The notes under the pieces: model-generated
What the model was told of the DNA's origin: nothing
Databases searched by the model: none
What the model saw: the letters and a program-made list of their open reading frames with translations, nothing else
Assembly: GCA_027625915.1 (NCBI GenBank)
Contig: JANTQA010000029.1
Coordinates: forward strand, 1,922,001 to 1,986,000
From: Anaeramoeba flamelloides
Lineage: Eukaryota > Metamonada > Anaeramoebidae
Direction: 5' to 3'
Length of the DNA: 64,000 nucleotides
Translations under genes and position numbers: made by a program
Part shown: positions 10,581 to 34,889 of the stretch, piece after piece
Numbering within the stretch: position 1 is the first letter of the stretch
Layout of the letters: every line of letters begins with the position of its first letter

Positions 10581-13500
10581 ATGAACAATTTAGCATTTTC
10601 ACATCTAACCAATAGGAAAGCAAAAAACAATAGGGCTACACACTCTAGAAACCTCACAGGAAAGGCCAGTGGAACTAAGAAAAAGCAAGCTATCAAGCAT
10701 CAATCCCTTCAACCACAAAAAGAAAACAACCCCCACCAGAAACGACACAGAAGTTTGCAACTGAGAAAAAACAAAAGCCAATCACGTGGTTATCAGAAGA
10801 CTCATGAAAGCTGCGTGATTTCCTTCTCTGATAAAAGTAACACAACAACCAGAACAAATCTCTTTCAAACCGAAAACCCTTTTAAAAAAAACATTAAAAA
10901 AAAAAAAACATCCACAAAAACAACGAGAAAAAATCTAAATTTCACGAGAAACCGTCCAAGAAACTTTAACCACAAAACTCAAACCACTACTATCAGCAGA
11001 GATACGTCACACAAAAAAAATGTTTTTAATCAAAGAAACCCATTGGACAAACAAAAAAAACGAATTCTCGACAAGCCACAAAATAAATTTCCAAATCTGC
11101 GACCAAAACACATTGACTGCTCTTCTTCTCCAGAGCTACGGGAAAAATTCACCAACTTAAAAATCAATAAGAATACTTGTAATGGCAACGACAGTCAAAA
11201 TATTCAAGACAAGCAAAATATTCAATACAAGCAAAATATTCAAGGCACACAAAAGAAACAAAAAAGAGACAAAAAGTCTGGTTTTCAAAAGAATCAACAA
11301 AAGTGTAAGGTTTTTCCTCAAGAAGGAAATAAAAATCCAAAAAAGAGTATAAACCTTCACAAAAGCTCTTCTTTCCCGTTCACTCAGAAAAACGAGAACA
11401 AACGCATTCAGGAACAACAACAGACGACTTTATTATTTCAAGACAATTTGCAATTGGATTTTGGAATTCTAAATTCAACTTTTATTCCTATTGATGAAGA
11501 GGAAAATTCCCAAAATTCAACAACCGACAAACAAACGTCATGTGACCAGACTGCTGTTAGCAAGGAAAGTAATTCTAATAAACAGGGAAATAAAATTGAG
11601 AGCAAAAGAATTAACAAAAATAAACACAAATTAAGAACAAAAGAAAAAGAACAAGAAAAAGAAAAAGAAAAAAAAAGAGACAGAAAACAAAATAAGACTT
11701 TACCCAAGAATGAAGAACTTTCGGGTGTACCAACTTCTTTGTTTTCCCCTTCAAAAATCCTCAACAAACGAAACGTCAAGAGATCTTATTCCAGAACACC
11801 CCAAGAATCCTTCTTAAACAGCAGAATAAACAGCAGCGATAATAATAGTAACAACAGCGCTAACCAGGAATACTTGTCAAACCCCAAAAAGAAAATTCGA
11901 AAAACAAGACTTCAACGCAGTAATAGTCTTAATTTATTGTTCCAGGAAAATTTTGATCCAAAAATTTATGAAAAACAAAAACCTTTATTGCCGGTGACTA
12001 AGGGTAAACCAATTGAGTTGAATACAATTTCTCAAGATACAGTAAGCTTAATTTTTTTTTTCTCTTTTTTTTTTTTTTTCATTTCTTCTTTTCTTCTATT
12101 GCTGAATTGAAAAGGCAAAAAAAAAAAAAAAACCTTTGAGGAGATGAAAAGAAGTTCTGGTAAAATAACTCTACTCTTTTTGAAATAATTCTTTCTTCCA
12201 AAAATTTTCTTTTCATTTTTTTTCAGAAACCAAAAAAATTAAAAAATCAAAAAAATCTAACCGTTAATAATTTCTTCGAAAAAACTCAAAAAAAAAAAAA
12301 TTTTTTTTTCCTTTTTTCTTTTTCAAATAAAAGCTTTGTGATCTTCTTGATGGCAGTTATAAAAAAAAATATGGAATTGAGTTTTCAAAAGTAATTATTA
12401 TTGATTGTCGTTTTGATTGGGAATACGAAGGTTTGAAATATTAAATTCTTTTTCTTCATTTTATTTTTCCTTTTTTAGCTTTTCTCTTTGTTTAACAAAG
12501 AGACTAAATCAATCCAAAAATCTAAAACCAACACCTTACACACCAAAAAAAAAAAAAAAAACTTGTCAAAAAAAATCAAACATAATAAAAGGAGGACACA
12601 TCTCTGGAGCGAAAAATTGGAATTTACCAAAGGTGCTGTTACATAAACTCTTTTGTAAAAAGATTCGAGAGAATGTCTGTCTTGTCTTCCATTGTGAGTT
12701 TTCGCAGCATAGAGGACCAAAAATGTGTAAACTTTTAAGGAGGACTGATCGAAAAATTAATGCGTATCCAAATCTTCACTACCCACAAGTGTACGTCTTA
12801 GAAAAGGGATACAAAGAATTTTTCCGACATTCTGATCGTGCGAAAAAGTTTTGTTATCCACAGGGATATCGTAAAATGTTAAATAAAAAATACCAAACAC
12901 AGATGCACGAAGACAGCAGGCAATTTAAATTAAAATTAAAACTTCACCAAAGAAGAAACATCCTATCCCTGGGCGACATTCTGAATTGGTACGGTTCTTT
13001 AAAGCAACCAATAACGATTAGACACAACCAAGTAAAGAAATCGTCGAATTTGAGAACTTCCTTTTCTTTATCCCAGGAAACCAACCCGACCACAAAGACA
13101 ATTTCAAATTCAACGTCATCTTCGACCACCACCTCAGCAATGCAGAAAAAACCCTCATCACTAAGTAAAAGAGATAGAACCAATTCCTCCCTTTGCCGCA
13201 AAAGGCCATTGCAATCTTTCAATCGCCCAAACCGAGGTTTCACACTCACCTTTGGCAACAAAACTGGCAAATGCAAAGAATCGTTATTTAACGAATGCTT
13301 TGACTCTGATTTAAATCTAGAATCAGATTCAAGTTTGTTCCAATCCTCAGATCTTCAGGAGTTCTCAAAACATTTCCAGAAAGAAACAACCATTCGGCCA
13401 AACAAAACAACAACGAAAAACATTTCCAAAATTCGCACAGTATTAAAATTTGATCGATATCCGATTTTGCCCAATAGTGATTCCAAAAACCAAAATAATT

Positions 13501-14000
13501 TTGGAACAGAATTAGGAATGGATTTAATTACAGACACAGACACAGATACCGATAACGATAAAGATAAAGACACATGCACAACAACAGAGACAGAAACACA
13601 TACAGTTACAGGAACCGACCAAGATAATGCCAATGATCATAATTCATGTAAAAGCAAGAGCGGAAATTCAGAAGAAGAAAATGAAACAAAAAATGAGAAA
13701 TCAAATGATAATAATTCAGATTCAGGAATAGAAACCAAGATAACAACAAACAACAACACTCTTATAGATAAAAATACTATCACCAACATAAATACCAGCA
13801 TTAATATCGAGCCAAATTCTTGCTTCAATTGTAATTCTATAAAGAAAAAAAAGAAAAAGAAAAAAAAGAAAAAGAAAAAAATGAAAAAGAAAAAAAAAAT
13901 CACAAATCTTCAATTTTCTTTTTCCCAGCCAACATTTATCCAAAATCATACTGACGAAAACAACTCTTCAGATTCTGAAAATGAATTTGATTATTACTAG
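10581..14000 (+). CDS. CDC25: CDC25-type M-phase inducer dual-specificity phosphatase (three exons, about 988 aa)
   Basis: Exons are 10581-12041, 12334-12430 and 12592-14000. Phases match (0, then 1), and splicing restores the family text SQDT|LCDLLDG, VIIIDCRFDWEYEG|GHISGA. The rhodanese-like phosphatase domain spans roughly residues 480-620. Its active-site loop HCEFSQHRGP has the HC-x5-R signature, with Cys about 554 and Arg about 560, followed by MCKLLRR, YPQVYVLEKGYKEFF and CYPQGYRKM, all typical of CDC25. The family removes inhibitory phosphates from cyclin-dependent kinases. The N-terminal 475 residues are a long, basic, low-complexity tail with RxxS sites (QRSNSL, KRSYSR) that could be kinase or 14-3-3 targets. 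The C-terminal tail of about 365 residues has TD/KD repeats and a poly-Lys run, much longer than usual. All catalytic residues are present. Confidence 0.92.
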
Positions 14001-16110
14001 ACACAAAATGAGAGAGAGAAAAAAAACTACATTATTATTATTTTTTACATTTTTATTTAGATACATTAAATTTGATTTTTTTTAATCCGATTAAAGATAC
14101 CAAATCAAAATCAAAAGTAAAAAATTTAAATTTATTGTTGCCCCCCCCTCCTTCTTCCCAGTATACCACACCCTTTCTCATTCATTCGGAATAATCTTGG
14201 AGAATATACATTCTTAGAGTGAATCTATATTTTTCTTATCATTCCTTAATTTTTTTTTTTTTTTGTTTATTTATTTCTTTATTATTATTATTATTATTAT
14301 TATTATTTAAATGATTGATCATTAACTCTTTAAATAAAATTATTATCTAATTATTTAAATCTTTCAATTATCATCCCTTTTTTTTAAAATAAAAAAAAAA
14401 ACAAAATTAATACCTTTTAGATTTCTTTAACACCAATTATTTTTTATTTCTATAGTTCATTAAAATGTTTTTTTTTTTTTAAACATAAATGCAATCTCTT
14501 TACCAACCTTTATTTATACAAATTAAAAGTTGCCTTTTGCTAAAATTTGGATATATTTTATTTTTTCTCCTACAACTTTGAAATTTATTTGATTTCCTAA
14601 TCGAATATTAAAAAATGAATGGGTATTGTTAATCAATAAACTAAGAAAAAAAAAAAAAAATAACAAAGAACAATATTTTTAATTTATGGAAAAGATATAA
14701 TTAAAAATCTATTAATCCTGAATTGAATGAAGAGTTACTTAGAAAAATTTGAATTTAAAAATGTGAAAAAAAGTTTGGATACTCTGTATTTTGATCATAA
14801 GAGGTTTATATTGGATTTGTTTTAAAAAACCAAATTCCTTGAAATACTACAAAATTAAGATAAATAAAAAGAAAAGTCTTTTTTTTTTCTTCTATATTTT
14901 TTTTCAAAACCACCATCAGAAATTTCAAATTATAAAGGAATAAAAAGGATATTTAGATTAGAGTACGACCGGAAAATAGTATTTGATTATTTTTTTTTGA
15001 AATAAAATTTCTTTAAGAAATTAAAATATTGATAGATATCTCGGATTTGATTCTCATATTCCTTAATTAGATTTACTTTTTGAGATTATTTATACCAATC
15101 TAGTTTGAATATTGTCAACAAATCTACACTTAATCAAAAACCATTTATATAACTTGAATTAGTTGGCTTTAGTTGGCTTTAGTGATAAGATTTTATCTTT
15201 ATTCAATCGAAGAAAGTAACAAAAAATAGAAATTTTATTTCAAAACCCTTATAAAGAATAGTTTAATTTCCATTTTTTTTTTGGTGGCATAAGTTCTCCT
15301 AGAAACATAAATAAAGGAGTTGTATTTTTTAGGAAAAAAATTCAAATAAAAATTTATGTTTTTTCTAAAAATAAAATTTTTGTCTTTAATTATCCACCCC
15401 CCCCCCAAAAAAAAAAAAAAAAAAAAAAAAGTGGATACTCCCCTTTTGGCTGATATTGGAATTACTTAATTTTAAGAATTAAAAAATAATATAACTTTGG
15501 AAATAGTTTTTATTTTCAATTTCATTTATTGTGAAAGTATCTAGTAGTTTGTACACACCAGTTGTGTATCAAGAGTTGGGTTTAAGAAATTCTAAATAAA
15601 TTTATAAAACAAAAAAAAATCAAATCGAGAGACAAAATTCAGATTTTAGTAAAATACTTTCCGGAAAAAAATTCTGAAAACATGTGCCTTAATTTGAGAT
15701 TTTTTTTGTACCTTAAATTTCATTGAAAGTAAGTGTCTTAAAAGTAAACCCAACTATTGGAGTAATTGATCACCATTACTATTTCCAGTATTTTGTGTTT
15801 TTAAAATAAAATTGAAATGAAAAAAAAAAAAAAGAATTTTTTCAACACATTCTTTTAACTTTCTTCAGCCTGCACAATCAGTAAAAAAATTTTCAATATA
15901 TTTTTTTAAACAAAATTTTAAAAATAAATATAGAGTTTTGAAAGATTTCTATTATTAACATGTATTCTAAACAGGTATTCTAAAAAAATTGAAACTAAAT
16001 GAAAAATTTCACATTTTTTAAATGAATTATTTTTTTTTGATTTAATTCTTTCTCAAATATAAAATTAATAAAAAAGCTCAAAAAAAGATATTATACCAGT
16101 TAAACCAATC
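14001..16110. other. Gene-free region downstream of CDC25
   Basis: No coding region is supported. The region contains a C-run near 14142-14150, an (ATT)n microsatellite at about 14281-14307, a C10-A24 block near 15396-15430 and many A/T tracts. The first 100 bases are probably the CDC25 3' untranslated region. Confidence 0.4.
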
Positions 16111-16328
16111 AATATATATATATATATATATCACAGGTAATATGAGTTTTCGTTTCAAAAACGCGAAAGATGTATAAAAACGCGTTTTTTCGCTTTAATT
16201 GCAAGTTTTTTCGTTTCTTTCATTGTTTTCGTTTTTTGTTTTTTGAAAAAGTCCTCGAATTCTTTTGAAATCATACTTTTCGTTTCTGGGAAGTGAAAAA
16301 ATACAAACGAAAAAACTCAAAAACAACG

Positions 16329-16362
<34 letters not shown>
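16111..16362. repeat. CpG-rich islet flanked by (TA)n tracts, copy 1
   Basis: A (TA)n tract at 16111-16131 and a longer one at 16331-16362 enclose about 198 bp that is far richer in CpG than its surroundings (AAAAACGCGAAAG, AAAACGCGTTTTTTCGC, repeated TTTTCGTTT). The left junction reads ATATCACAGGTA. A second islet at 17658-17737 has the same junction in inverted orientation. Confidence 0.5.
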
Positions 16363-16365
<3 letters not shown>

Positions 16366-17616
16366 TAAGACTTAATTTACTTAAAATCTATTGAAAACAA
16401 TGATAGTTCGCGATTTCCCATTTAAGTGGGAGTTTTTGTGTTAAAAATTCATGAATGATTCTTAGATTTTATATTTTAAAAACTCAATAACAATAAAATT
16501 GGGGAACTCATTTCAAATTCTTAAAATTGTAGTCACTTTAAACCTTGGGAAAATGAATAATTTTTTTTTTAAAAAATTCACAATTTGAGTTCAAATATTC
16601 GTCAAAATTTAACTTTTTTACCAATTCGAAATTCAATCAGTTCATCTAATTTATTGTATTTTTGTGCACCACCCCATATGTGAATTTTTTTTACGATCAA
16701 AAAAAAAAATAAAAAGTATTAACTTAAAAAAAAAATTTATAACTATTTCGAATTTGGAAAATTTGATCAGTGTTTTTTTTCATCTTTTAAGTTATATTTC
16801 AGTTTATGAGTAAGAAAATCATTTTTTTTTATTTTTGATATGATAAAACCAGTTTTACCCCTAATTGTTTTATATAATCATTATCACATTTCTCATTTCT
16901 TAACAGTTATTTCCTTACAATTCCTTTATTGTGTCATGTTAACAACAATTTCATTTTTTCTGATTCATTTTTTCCGATTCATTTTTTTACAAAATTCTTT
17001 TCTAGTATACTTTTGTTTTTTTTAAAACGTACTACTTTATATATTTTTAATTTTATATTACTTTTTGAAACCGGTGGAAATAGATTTAAATTATGTGTTA
17101 ACTTAAGTAATAAGTCATTTCACTTTTTGAAATATTTTTTTGAGATTTTTAATAAAACTTCTTTATTAAATTCATATATTCTATTATTATTTTTCTTTAC
17201 TCTAACATAAAAGTAGAAATTGATAAAAAAACAAAGATTAAATAGTGATACTTAACCCATGTGCATATTTAAATTTGTATTATCTGATATGTTTGGTTTT
17301 AAATTATTAGTATTTAAAAGATTTTTTTTGTAATTTTATTTTTTTTGTGATCGATCATAATTTTTTAAAAAATGCATTTAATTACATCAAAAAAAATTAT
17401 AGTTCAATTTTTTTGATAATTTCTTTTTTGGTAATAAACCAAAATAAATTAAAACAATGAATTATCCTTTTCATTATTTTATTATTGTTTCTATTGATTG
17501 TTTTGTTTAATAAAGAAGTATTTTTTTAGATATATTAAGAGAAATAAAATAAGCCTGAGTCTACGTGGTGATAACTCTTGAAATACACTTATATTTTTTT
17601 CCCCGTTTACAAATAC

Positions 17617-17620
<4 letters not shown>
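16363..17620. other. Gene-free region between the two islets
   Basis: Nothing coding is seen. Short hydrophobic ORFs at about 16840-17210 are Phe/Leu/Ile-rich readings of T-tract DNA and were not accepted as genes. Confidence 0.4.
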
Positions 17621-17659
<39 letters not shown>

Positions 17660-17734
17660 TAGAAACGAATTTTACGGGTCGCTCACGCGTGCGCCAACGC
17701 GTTTCATGACATCAACAAAATCGCCATACCTGTG

Positions 17735-17788
<54 letters not shown>
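17621..17788. repeat. CpG-rich islet flanked by (TA)n tracts, copy 2
   Basis: Tracts of (TA)n at 17621-17657 and 17738-17788 enclose about 80 bp containing GGGTCGCTCACGCGTGCGCC and AACGCGTTTCATGAC. Read on the minus strand its right edge gives ATTTCACAGGTATGG, matching the CACAGGTA edge of the 16.1-kb islet. It is the most GC-rich short segment in this gene desert. Confidence 0.5.
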
Positions 17789-17790
<2 letters not shown>

Positions 17791-20700
17791 GCTGTAAATA
17801 AGAAAAAACAACATTTATAACACACATACTATTAATCAATCAATAATGCAATTCATTAATTATAAAGTCATATAAGTAAATTTTTAGACTTTAAACTATA
17901 TTTTTTTTTAAAGTCAATTGGAAAGAAAAAAAATGTGTAAAAATCCAAATCAACCTTTCAGAAAATTGAGGCTTTATAATTTCTTAACAAATCAATATAT
18001 TTATGTTTCAAAAATCTTTTAGTCAACAATTTTAAATTTCCCAAATAAATTGAGAAATTGTGTCCGAATCAACCCCCCATTGAAAGAGAATAAAAAAAAA
18101 AATTTAATTATATTTTATGTGAAATTTAGAATTTATTCAGGTATTTGTTTTATGATTATCAATTCTACTCTGTGGTTTATTATTTATCTAATTTCTATTC
18201 AATTTAATGTCGATTTATTCTTGGAAATAAGGGAATTTTTCATTTTTGGCTGGGCATCTTTGAATCAAACCGGGTTCATTCAAAACAAAAGATTACTAAT
18301 CATCAATTTATTTTTCCAAAGGTATTTAGTAAAAAAAAAAGATCAGAAAAACTCAAAATAATATCATTTCCCATGCTTTTGAACATAAAATAGTAAATGG
18401 ATGTGAAAATTTGAGATTATTATTATTTTTTTTTTGATCTCGACTCAATTTATCTGATTCTTCTTGTTAATAGCCCTCATGTAAATTATATTAGGAACTT
18501 TGATTTTTTTTTTTTTTTTTTGAAAAATGAAAACTTTATAAAAGTTGAGGTTTGGTTGAATCTTAATACTTTTTCAAAATTTAGGGTTCAAGATTCAAGT
18601 TAATTTATGAAGGGGCTTTGTTGATTTTTTTCTGAAAAACAAATTAATAATTTTTGATAAATAAATTTTTTTTTTTTCAATTTTTTGAACAAGCTTACTC
18701 ACTTTTACAAACTAAAACTTTTAAAACAAAAAATATATAAAGATTTTTGAAAGATTTTCCATTTTAAAAATAATAAAAGAATATTTCATTTCTTTTTATA
18801 ATAACTGAAAATGTAAAGTAGAAAATCAAATTTTGACTAACTTTTTGATTTAAATTTCTAAAGAGTTAATTTTGTCTCTTGGGGCTTTTATTAATTCTAA
18901 ATTAGTATAACAATATATATATATATATATATATATAATGTTAAAATTTAATATTTTTGTAAATTTAAAGGCGTTATTTTTATATTTTAAATTAAATTGA
19001 TGTTCTTTCAAGAGTTGTAATAGGAGTAAAAAAATATGATTTTTTATATTTTACCATTCCCCGAACTGAATCTTCTTTATATCAGGAAAAAGAGCTACAA
19101 AGGAAAAAGTAAAAGTGGCGACTTGCTAATATGGTAACTATGAAACACAAAAGTACGAGTAACTCGAAAATCATAAATTGAAAAAGCAAAGGAAAAAAAT
19201 GAACAAAGTTTGCAGCAAATCACATCAAAAAAAAAAAGAAATCACAACAAATTTAATAACGATCCCCTAGTGAACATACATGATCAATTATCAAATTACT
19301 AAATAAAACAAAAGTATTTTGGGCGTGATTTTGGAAGTCATTAATAAAATATTTCCTTGAATTTATTTTATTTGTAACCACTTGCTTCTTTGAAACCCTA
19401 TTTAAATTTCTAATTTTTGTTCATTTTAATTATTTACTTTTTACTTTTTTGCTTTTGCTTTTTTAACCGATAAAAAAATTTGGGTGTGTCTTTCCCTTGA
19501 ACTATAGTGAAATCTATTATTATACGCACTTGTCACCCTTGATATTATTTATGTAAAAGGATATTTAGAGTGTAATTTACACTTCTTTAATAATAATTAA
19601 TAAATTATTTTTGATATAACATAAAATACATTTTTTAACAAAAAACACTTGTTTATTGCTACTAGGAAAATTAATACTTTTTTTTTTTTTTTTTTGTGAA
19701 GATTAAAAAGATTCTATTTAAATCCAAAAGATAAAAAGTCTTGGATCATAAAAAAACAATGATTAACTGAAAATTAAATTAAATTTAAAAATAAATCTTT
19801 CACACACACCTTTTTTCCCCAAATATTCAACAGAAAGAATCCAAAAAAGTATAAAAATCAATCATTGAATAAAAAAAAAATGTTCTTTTATTGCAAAAAT
19901 TACAAAAATATTAACTATTAAAATCAAAATTTCAACCCTGAAAAAAACATATAAAAATTAATAATCTAAATTATTTTTAACCCGATTTTAATGACAATCA
20001 GTTATTGTATTTTTGTAAATTAAATAAAGAAAAAATGGCAAAAAAAACATTTTTTTCACATGAAAAATATTGATTATTTCTTGAAAAATGATCTTTGTTA
20101 GTATACACTCAAATAATTTAGTGTAAAATTGGAATTTTTAATTTTAATTTTTATTATTATTTTTAATAATCATTTTAGTAGCTTGAAAAAGCCTTTAATT
20201 TTCAAAAATGGATTGAAAAAAGGAAATTTTTGAAATGGGAGTGATCTCTTGATTTTTAATAGCTTGTTATCATTTTTTTTTTTTTCAAAATTGGAATTCT
20301 AAAGATGTTTTTATTAATGTAACTCAACTGTTTTGGCCCATGAGAGGATAAAAAAAAATAATTTTAAAAATGTATTTTAATCTTGAAAGTTTCAATTTTT
20401 TTAAGTTGAGTTAGCGAATTTCAAAACTATTCTTTCAAAATTTGAAATTCGTCTTGCTAATAAAGATGAAAAATAAAAAAAACTAAAAAATAATTTTTTT
20501 TTTTTCACTTTTCAAATTTTATTATTTTTGTTAACTGTATCAACTTAATTCAAAGTATACAATAACTCATATTATCTGATTTGAAAATCAAAAATATCCA
20601 ATATATTTATCAATCTGTGTAATACCAAAATATTATTCATAAATAAAAATATATTGGATATTTTTTTTATCTTCATTCAAATAAAAACAGATATTAATAA

Positions 20701-20924
20701 TTATTAGGTTATTATTGTTTATTGAAACTATATTATTGAAACTAACATATTAAATTTTGAGAAAAAAATTATAATTTAATTTCAAAATTCCACGTTAAAA
20801 AAAAACAAAAAATGCAAAATAAATTTTAATATATCTAGATATATATATGTATGTATATATGTTTAATTTATTTTCATTGTTACTAAAAATTTAAAATAAA
20901 CATCAAATTATTTAATTATAATAT
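17789..20924. other. Gene-free region with one unexplained composition island
   Basis: No gene is supported. A (TA)n tract lies at about 18912-18937. Around 19060-19330 and 19480-19590 the text is less homopolymeric and slightly richer in GC (for example AGTGGCGACTTGCTAATATG) without a usable ORF or tRNA fold that I can see. The stretch just before 20925 is probably the 3' untranslated region of the BEACH gene, which is on the minus strand. Confidence 0.35.
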
Positions 20925-32158
<11,234 letters not shown>

Positions 32159-32510
32159 TTAATATTATACAAGTCAATTAGTTTTATTTTTATGGGGATA
32201 TATAAACTTTATTTATTTTATTTTTATTGTATTTTCCAAAAAGAATACCTAAAATATTATCAATTATTGAGAGAAAGAAGTAATTAAAGAAAAATTTATC
32301 AAAATCAAAAAAAGAGAAGAAGAAAAATATTATATAAAAATATTATTATCATAATAAATTCAAATATATCAAGTGATTTAGATCTGAAAAATATATCATC
32401 ATTTTTTATATTTTTTCTAATATTTTTTCTCCAGAAAAATAACATTTGTATGATCATATTAAAAGTTTATCTAGTGCCGTTAAGTTTCCTGTTTATTTTA
32501 AAAACATGTA

Positions 32511-32734
32511 AGCTTAATTTCAAAAATAGAAGCGGATTTTTCATCAGAAAAAAATTTGTTTAATTGTTTTTGTTTTTTTTTGAATAATAATGTATTTTAC
32601 TAAAGTGTTTAGAGATAATAACCAATATAAATTAATAAATAAAAATATTTGCAATCATTTTATTTTTTGAAAGCAAAATGAAAAAAGAAAAAAATAATAA
32701 TAAAAAAGTTTGACCCTAATTTTGAAATTTGGCT
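32511..32734. mobile_element. MITE family M2, copy 1
   Basis: The ends are AGCTTAATTTCAAAAATAG and ...TAATTTTGAAATTTGGCT, inverted to each other, with TA on both sides (32509-32510 and 32735-32736). The 224-bp interior matches copies at 40599-40818 and 50546-50767 (AATAATGTATTTTAC, ATTTTATTTTTTGAAAG). It is non-coding. TA duplications suggest mobilisation by a Tc1/mariner-type transposase. Confidence 0.7.
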
Positions 32735-32774
32735 TATATTTTACAAATAAAATAAAAACTAGGAGAAAATTATA

Positions 32775-33125
32775 ATTATTTGTTTTTTTAATTCTTGTTT
32801 TGATTAGAAAAACTGTTGATTTTCTAATCAAAACAAGAATTAAAATAAAAAAAAATGAATTTGGTTTTCCAGAATTTAAAAGAAAAGAGTAAAATTATAG
32901 ATATTATAGAATTCCTTTTAAATTTCAGAAAACTATCAATAACTTTTTTTTACTTTTTGAAATAAAAAGAAAAGTTGTTAAATTTTCTTTTAATTTCCAA
33001 AATTAAAAAAAAATCGCCGTTAGCTTTTCCAGAATTTAAAAGAATTGAGAAAAATCTTTTTATTTTATTCTTTTGAATTCTGGATAAACTATGCACACTA
33101 CAGCACTTGACGGAACTTGACAGCA
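32775..33125. repeat. Hairpin array, isolated segment
   Basis: Three or four palindromes of the foldback family occur here: one around 32785-32845 (TTCTTGTTTTGATTAGAAAA and inverse, almost perfect), an H1 type, an H2 type and another H1 type. They are followed by linker-like text rich in CACTTGACGG, GCACTACA and GCACTTGGCAGCACT. No block A is seen nearby, so this is a fragment or a solo array. Confidence 0.55.
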
Positions 33126-34889
33126 CTACATCACTTTATGGCACTTGGCAGCACTCTAAAATCCACCTTCCAAATCCAAAGAAATGGAGTAAAAAACCAA
33201 TAAAAATATTATCAATAATAAATAAAAATTACACAATATGTAATCAATAAACGAATACCTAAATATTAAAAATGGTGAACATAAAAAGAATGTAACAAAT
33301 GTAATTTCTGACAAATGACGTTTTTTTTTTTTTTAATATCGGCGTTAAATATATTTCTAAATATTTAATTTGAAATTAAAAATTAAATTATCAAGAGATG
33401 GATTTGTTGTGTTTATTATATTTAACTTTTTGTAAAGTGTTGAAATTTTTTTTTTTCTAATTGTGATGAAACTAAAATTCTGTAGAATTTATACAAAATT
33501 TTTACTTTAATGTTAAATTTAAATTTTGAAAAATATGATTTTGAATTTTGTCTTCAAGGTTTTTTTCCCAGCTAGCGTCAATAGTTATCAAAAAGTTAAA
33601 AAATCCAAAAATTAAAGATTCAACTCTGATTTAAGGGGGTAAGTACATTTTTCATTTTTTGAGTGCCACCATTTATGTGAAACTGAATTCTTCAAATCAT
33701 TTCTTTAGCCAAATACATTAATATTTTCATAAATACTAAAGTGGAATATATCCTAGTATAAGAGATTTTCATACCAACAAAAAAACGCAAATTAAAAAAA
33801 TGAAAAAATTGATCAAAAAAAAATAAATAAAAATCATTTATTACTTGATCTTATCTATAACATTTTACACAATTACTTATTCTTTATTTGGTTTTATTTT
33901 TAATTCTTTATGAAAAAAATTATGTTTGAAAAATTTTTGATAAACAAATTACTGTTTATTTCGAAAGAATTTCCAAAATGAATTTAAAAATCCTATTTGC
34001 ATTTATGTCATCTAATTCTAGTTTTAGTTCAGAAAATCAGAGATTTTTTTAATTCTTCTTGAGAATAAGGGTTTATTGGGTAAATTTTTTTGATTTTATA
34101 ATTATTTATTTTTCATTAAAATGAGAACTCAAAAAAATTCTGAATCTGATTGAAATTTGTTATTGAATTTTTCAATTATTTTGATTTGAATCTTTTGTAA
34201 CTGTTTTTTGATGCCAACAATTCAACCCCTCTATTTTAATTTTTGAAATAGTATTCATTGTTTTGGCTTTGTTTGATAAAAATATTTCAAAAAAGAATTT
34301 TGAAAGCAAATTTGTCACAAAAGGTTTTTTAAAATAATAATAAATAGTAATGGGGCGAGAAATTCAAGGAAAAAAATAGTTTGTATTCAAACAAATTAAG
34401 AAGATAAAGAAAACCAATCTTCGAAAATAGGCTTTTATCGTTTTTTTTTTTTTTTCATTCTTGATTTCAACAAATTTATTTGGAATGGTGATCTTTCATG
34501 TTTGGTCTTCTATAAGAAAATATTTGTTGCAAATGCACACCTTTTCATGTCTATTTTTTTGGTTTACTGTTTGATTAATTTCAATCGTTCGTATAAACGC
34601 ATCTCTAGATCCAAAACCAAATTTAATAAAACCAAAAATTGAATCAAAAAAAAAATGTTTAAAAAATTGAAAAATTTAAGATTCAACTCTGAATTACTTT
34701 GATTCTTTCTACAAATAGAGCGGTAGATGGTGTTTTGTTTCCAAAGTTTCAATATCTGGTGGCACTCAAAAAATATTTTTCAGTAATGTTAACACAATTA
34801 AAAATTTTCAAAATGGTAAAATGTACTTACTTCCTTAACTTTATTTCTTTTTTCAAAAATAGAATATATATATATTTTTTTTAGGATTT
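33126..34889. other. Gene-free region with an imperfect inverted repeat
   Basis: No coding region is supported. The segment 33615-33700 (AAGATTCAACTCTGA, GTAAGTACATTTT, TTTTTTGAGTGCCACCA) recurs inverted at 34680-34850, so the whole span may be one old foldback or TIR element of about 1.2 kb without coding capacity. The rest is A/T tracts. Confidence 0.4.

Noticed and set aside
11157-11779. Minus-strand Leu/Phe/Ser-rich ORFs inside CDC25 exon 1
   Set aside because: Shadows of Lys/Asn-rich coding on the other strand.
12227-12300. A possible extra CDC25 exon after a TTTTTCAG acceptor, reading KPKKLKNQKNLTVNNFF
   Set aside because: Splicing exon 1 directly to 12334 restores the conserved CDC25 text TISQDTLCDLLDG; including this segment breaks it and leads into poly-A/T.
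13637-13949. Minus-strand poly-Phe ORFs opposite the CDC25 tail
   Set aside because: Mirror of the poly-Lys tract in the real gene.
16840-17210. Hydrophobic ORFs that look like membrane proteins
   Set aside because: Phe/Leu/Ile bias expected from T-tracts; no start context, no repeat in other copies.
18050-18361. A 103-codon ORF in the gene desert
   Set aside because: No domain, AT-driven composition and no splice or leader signals.
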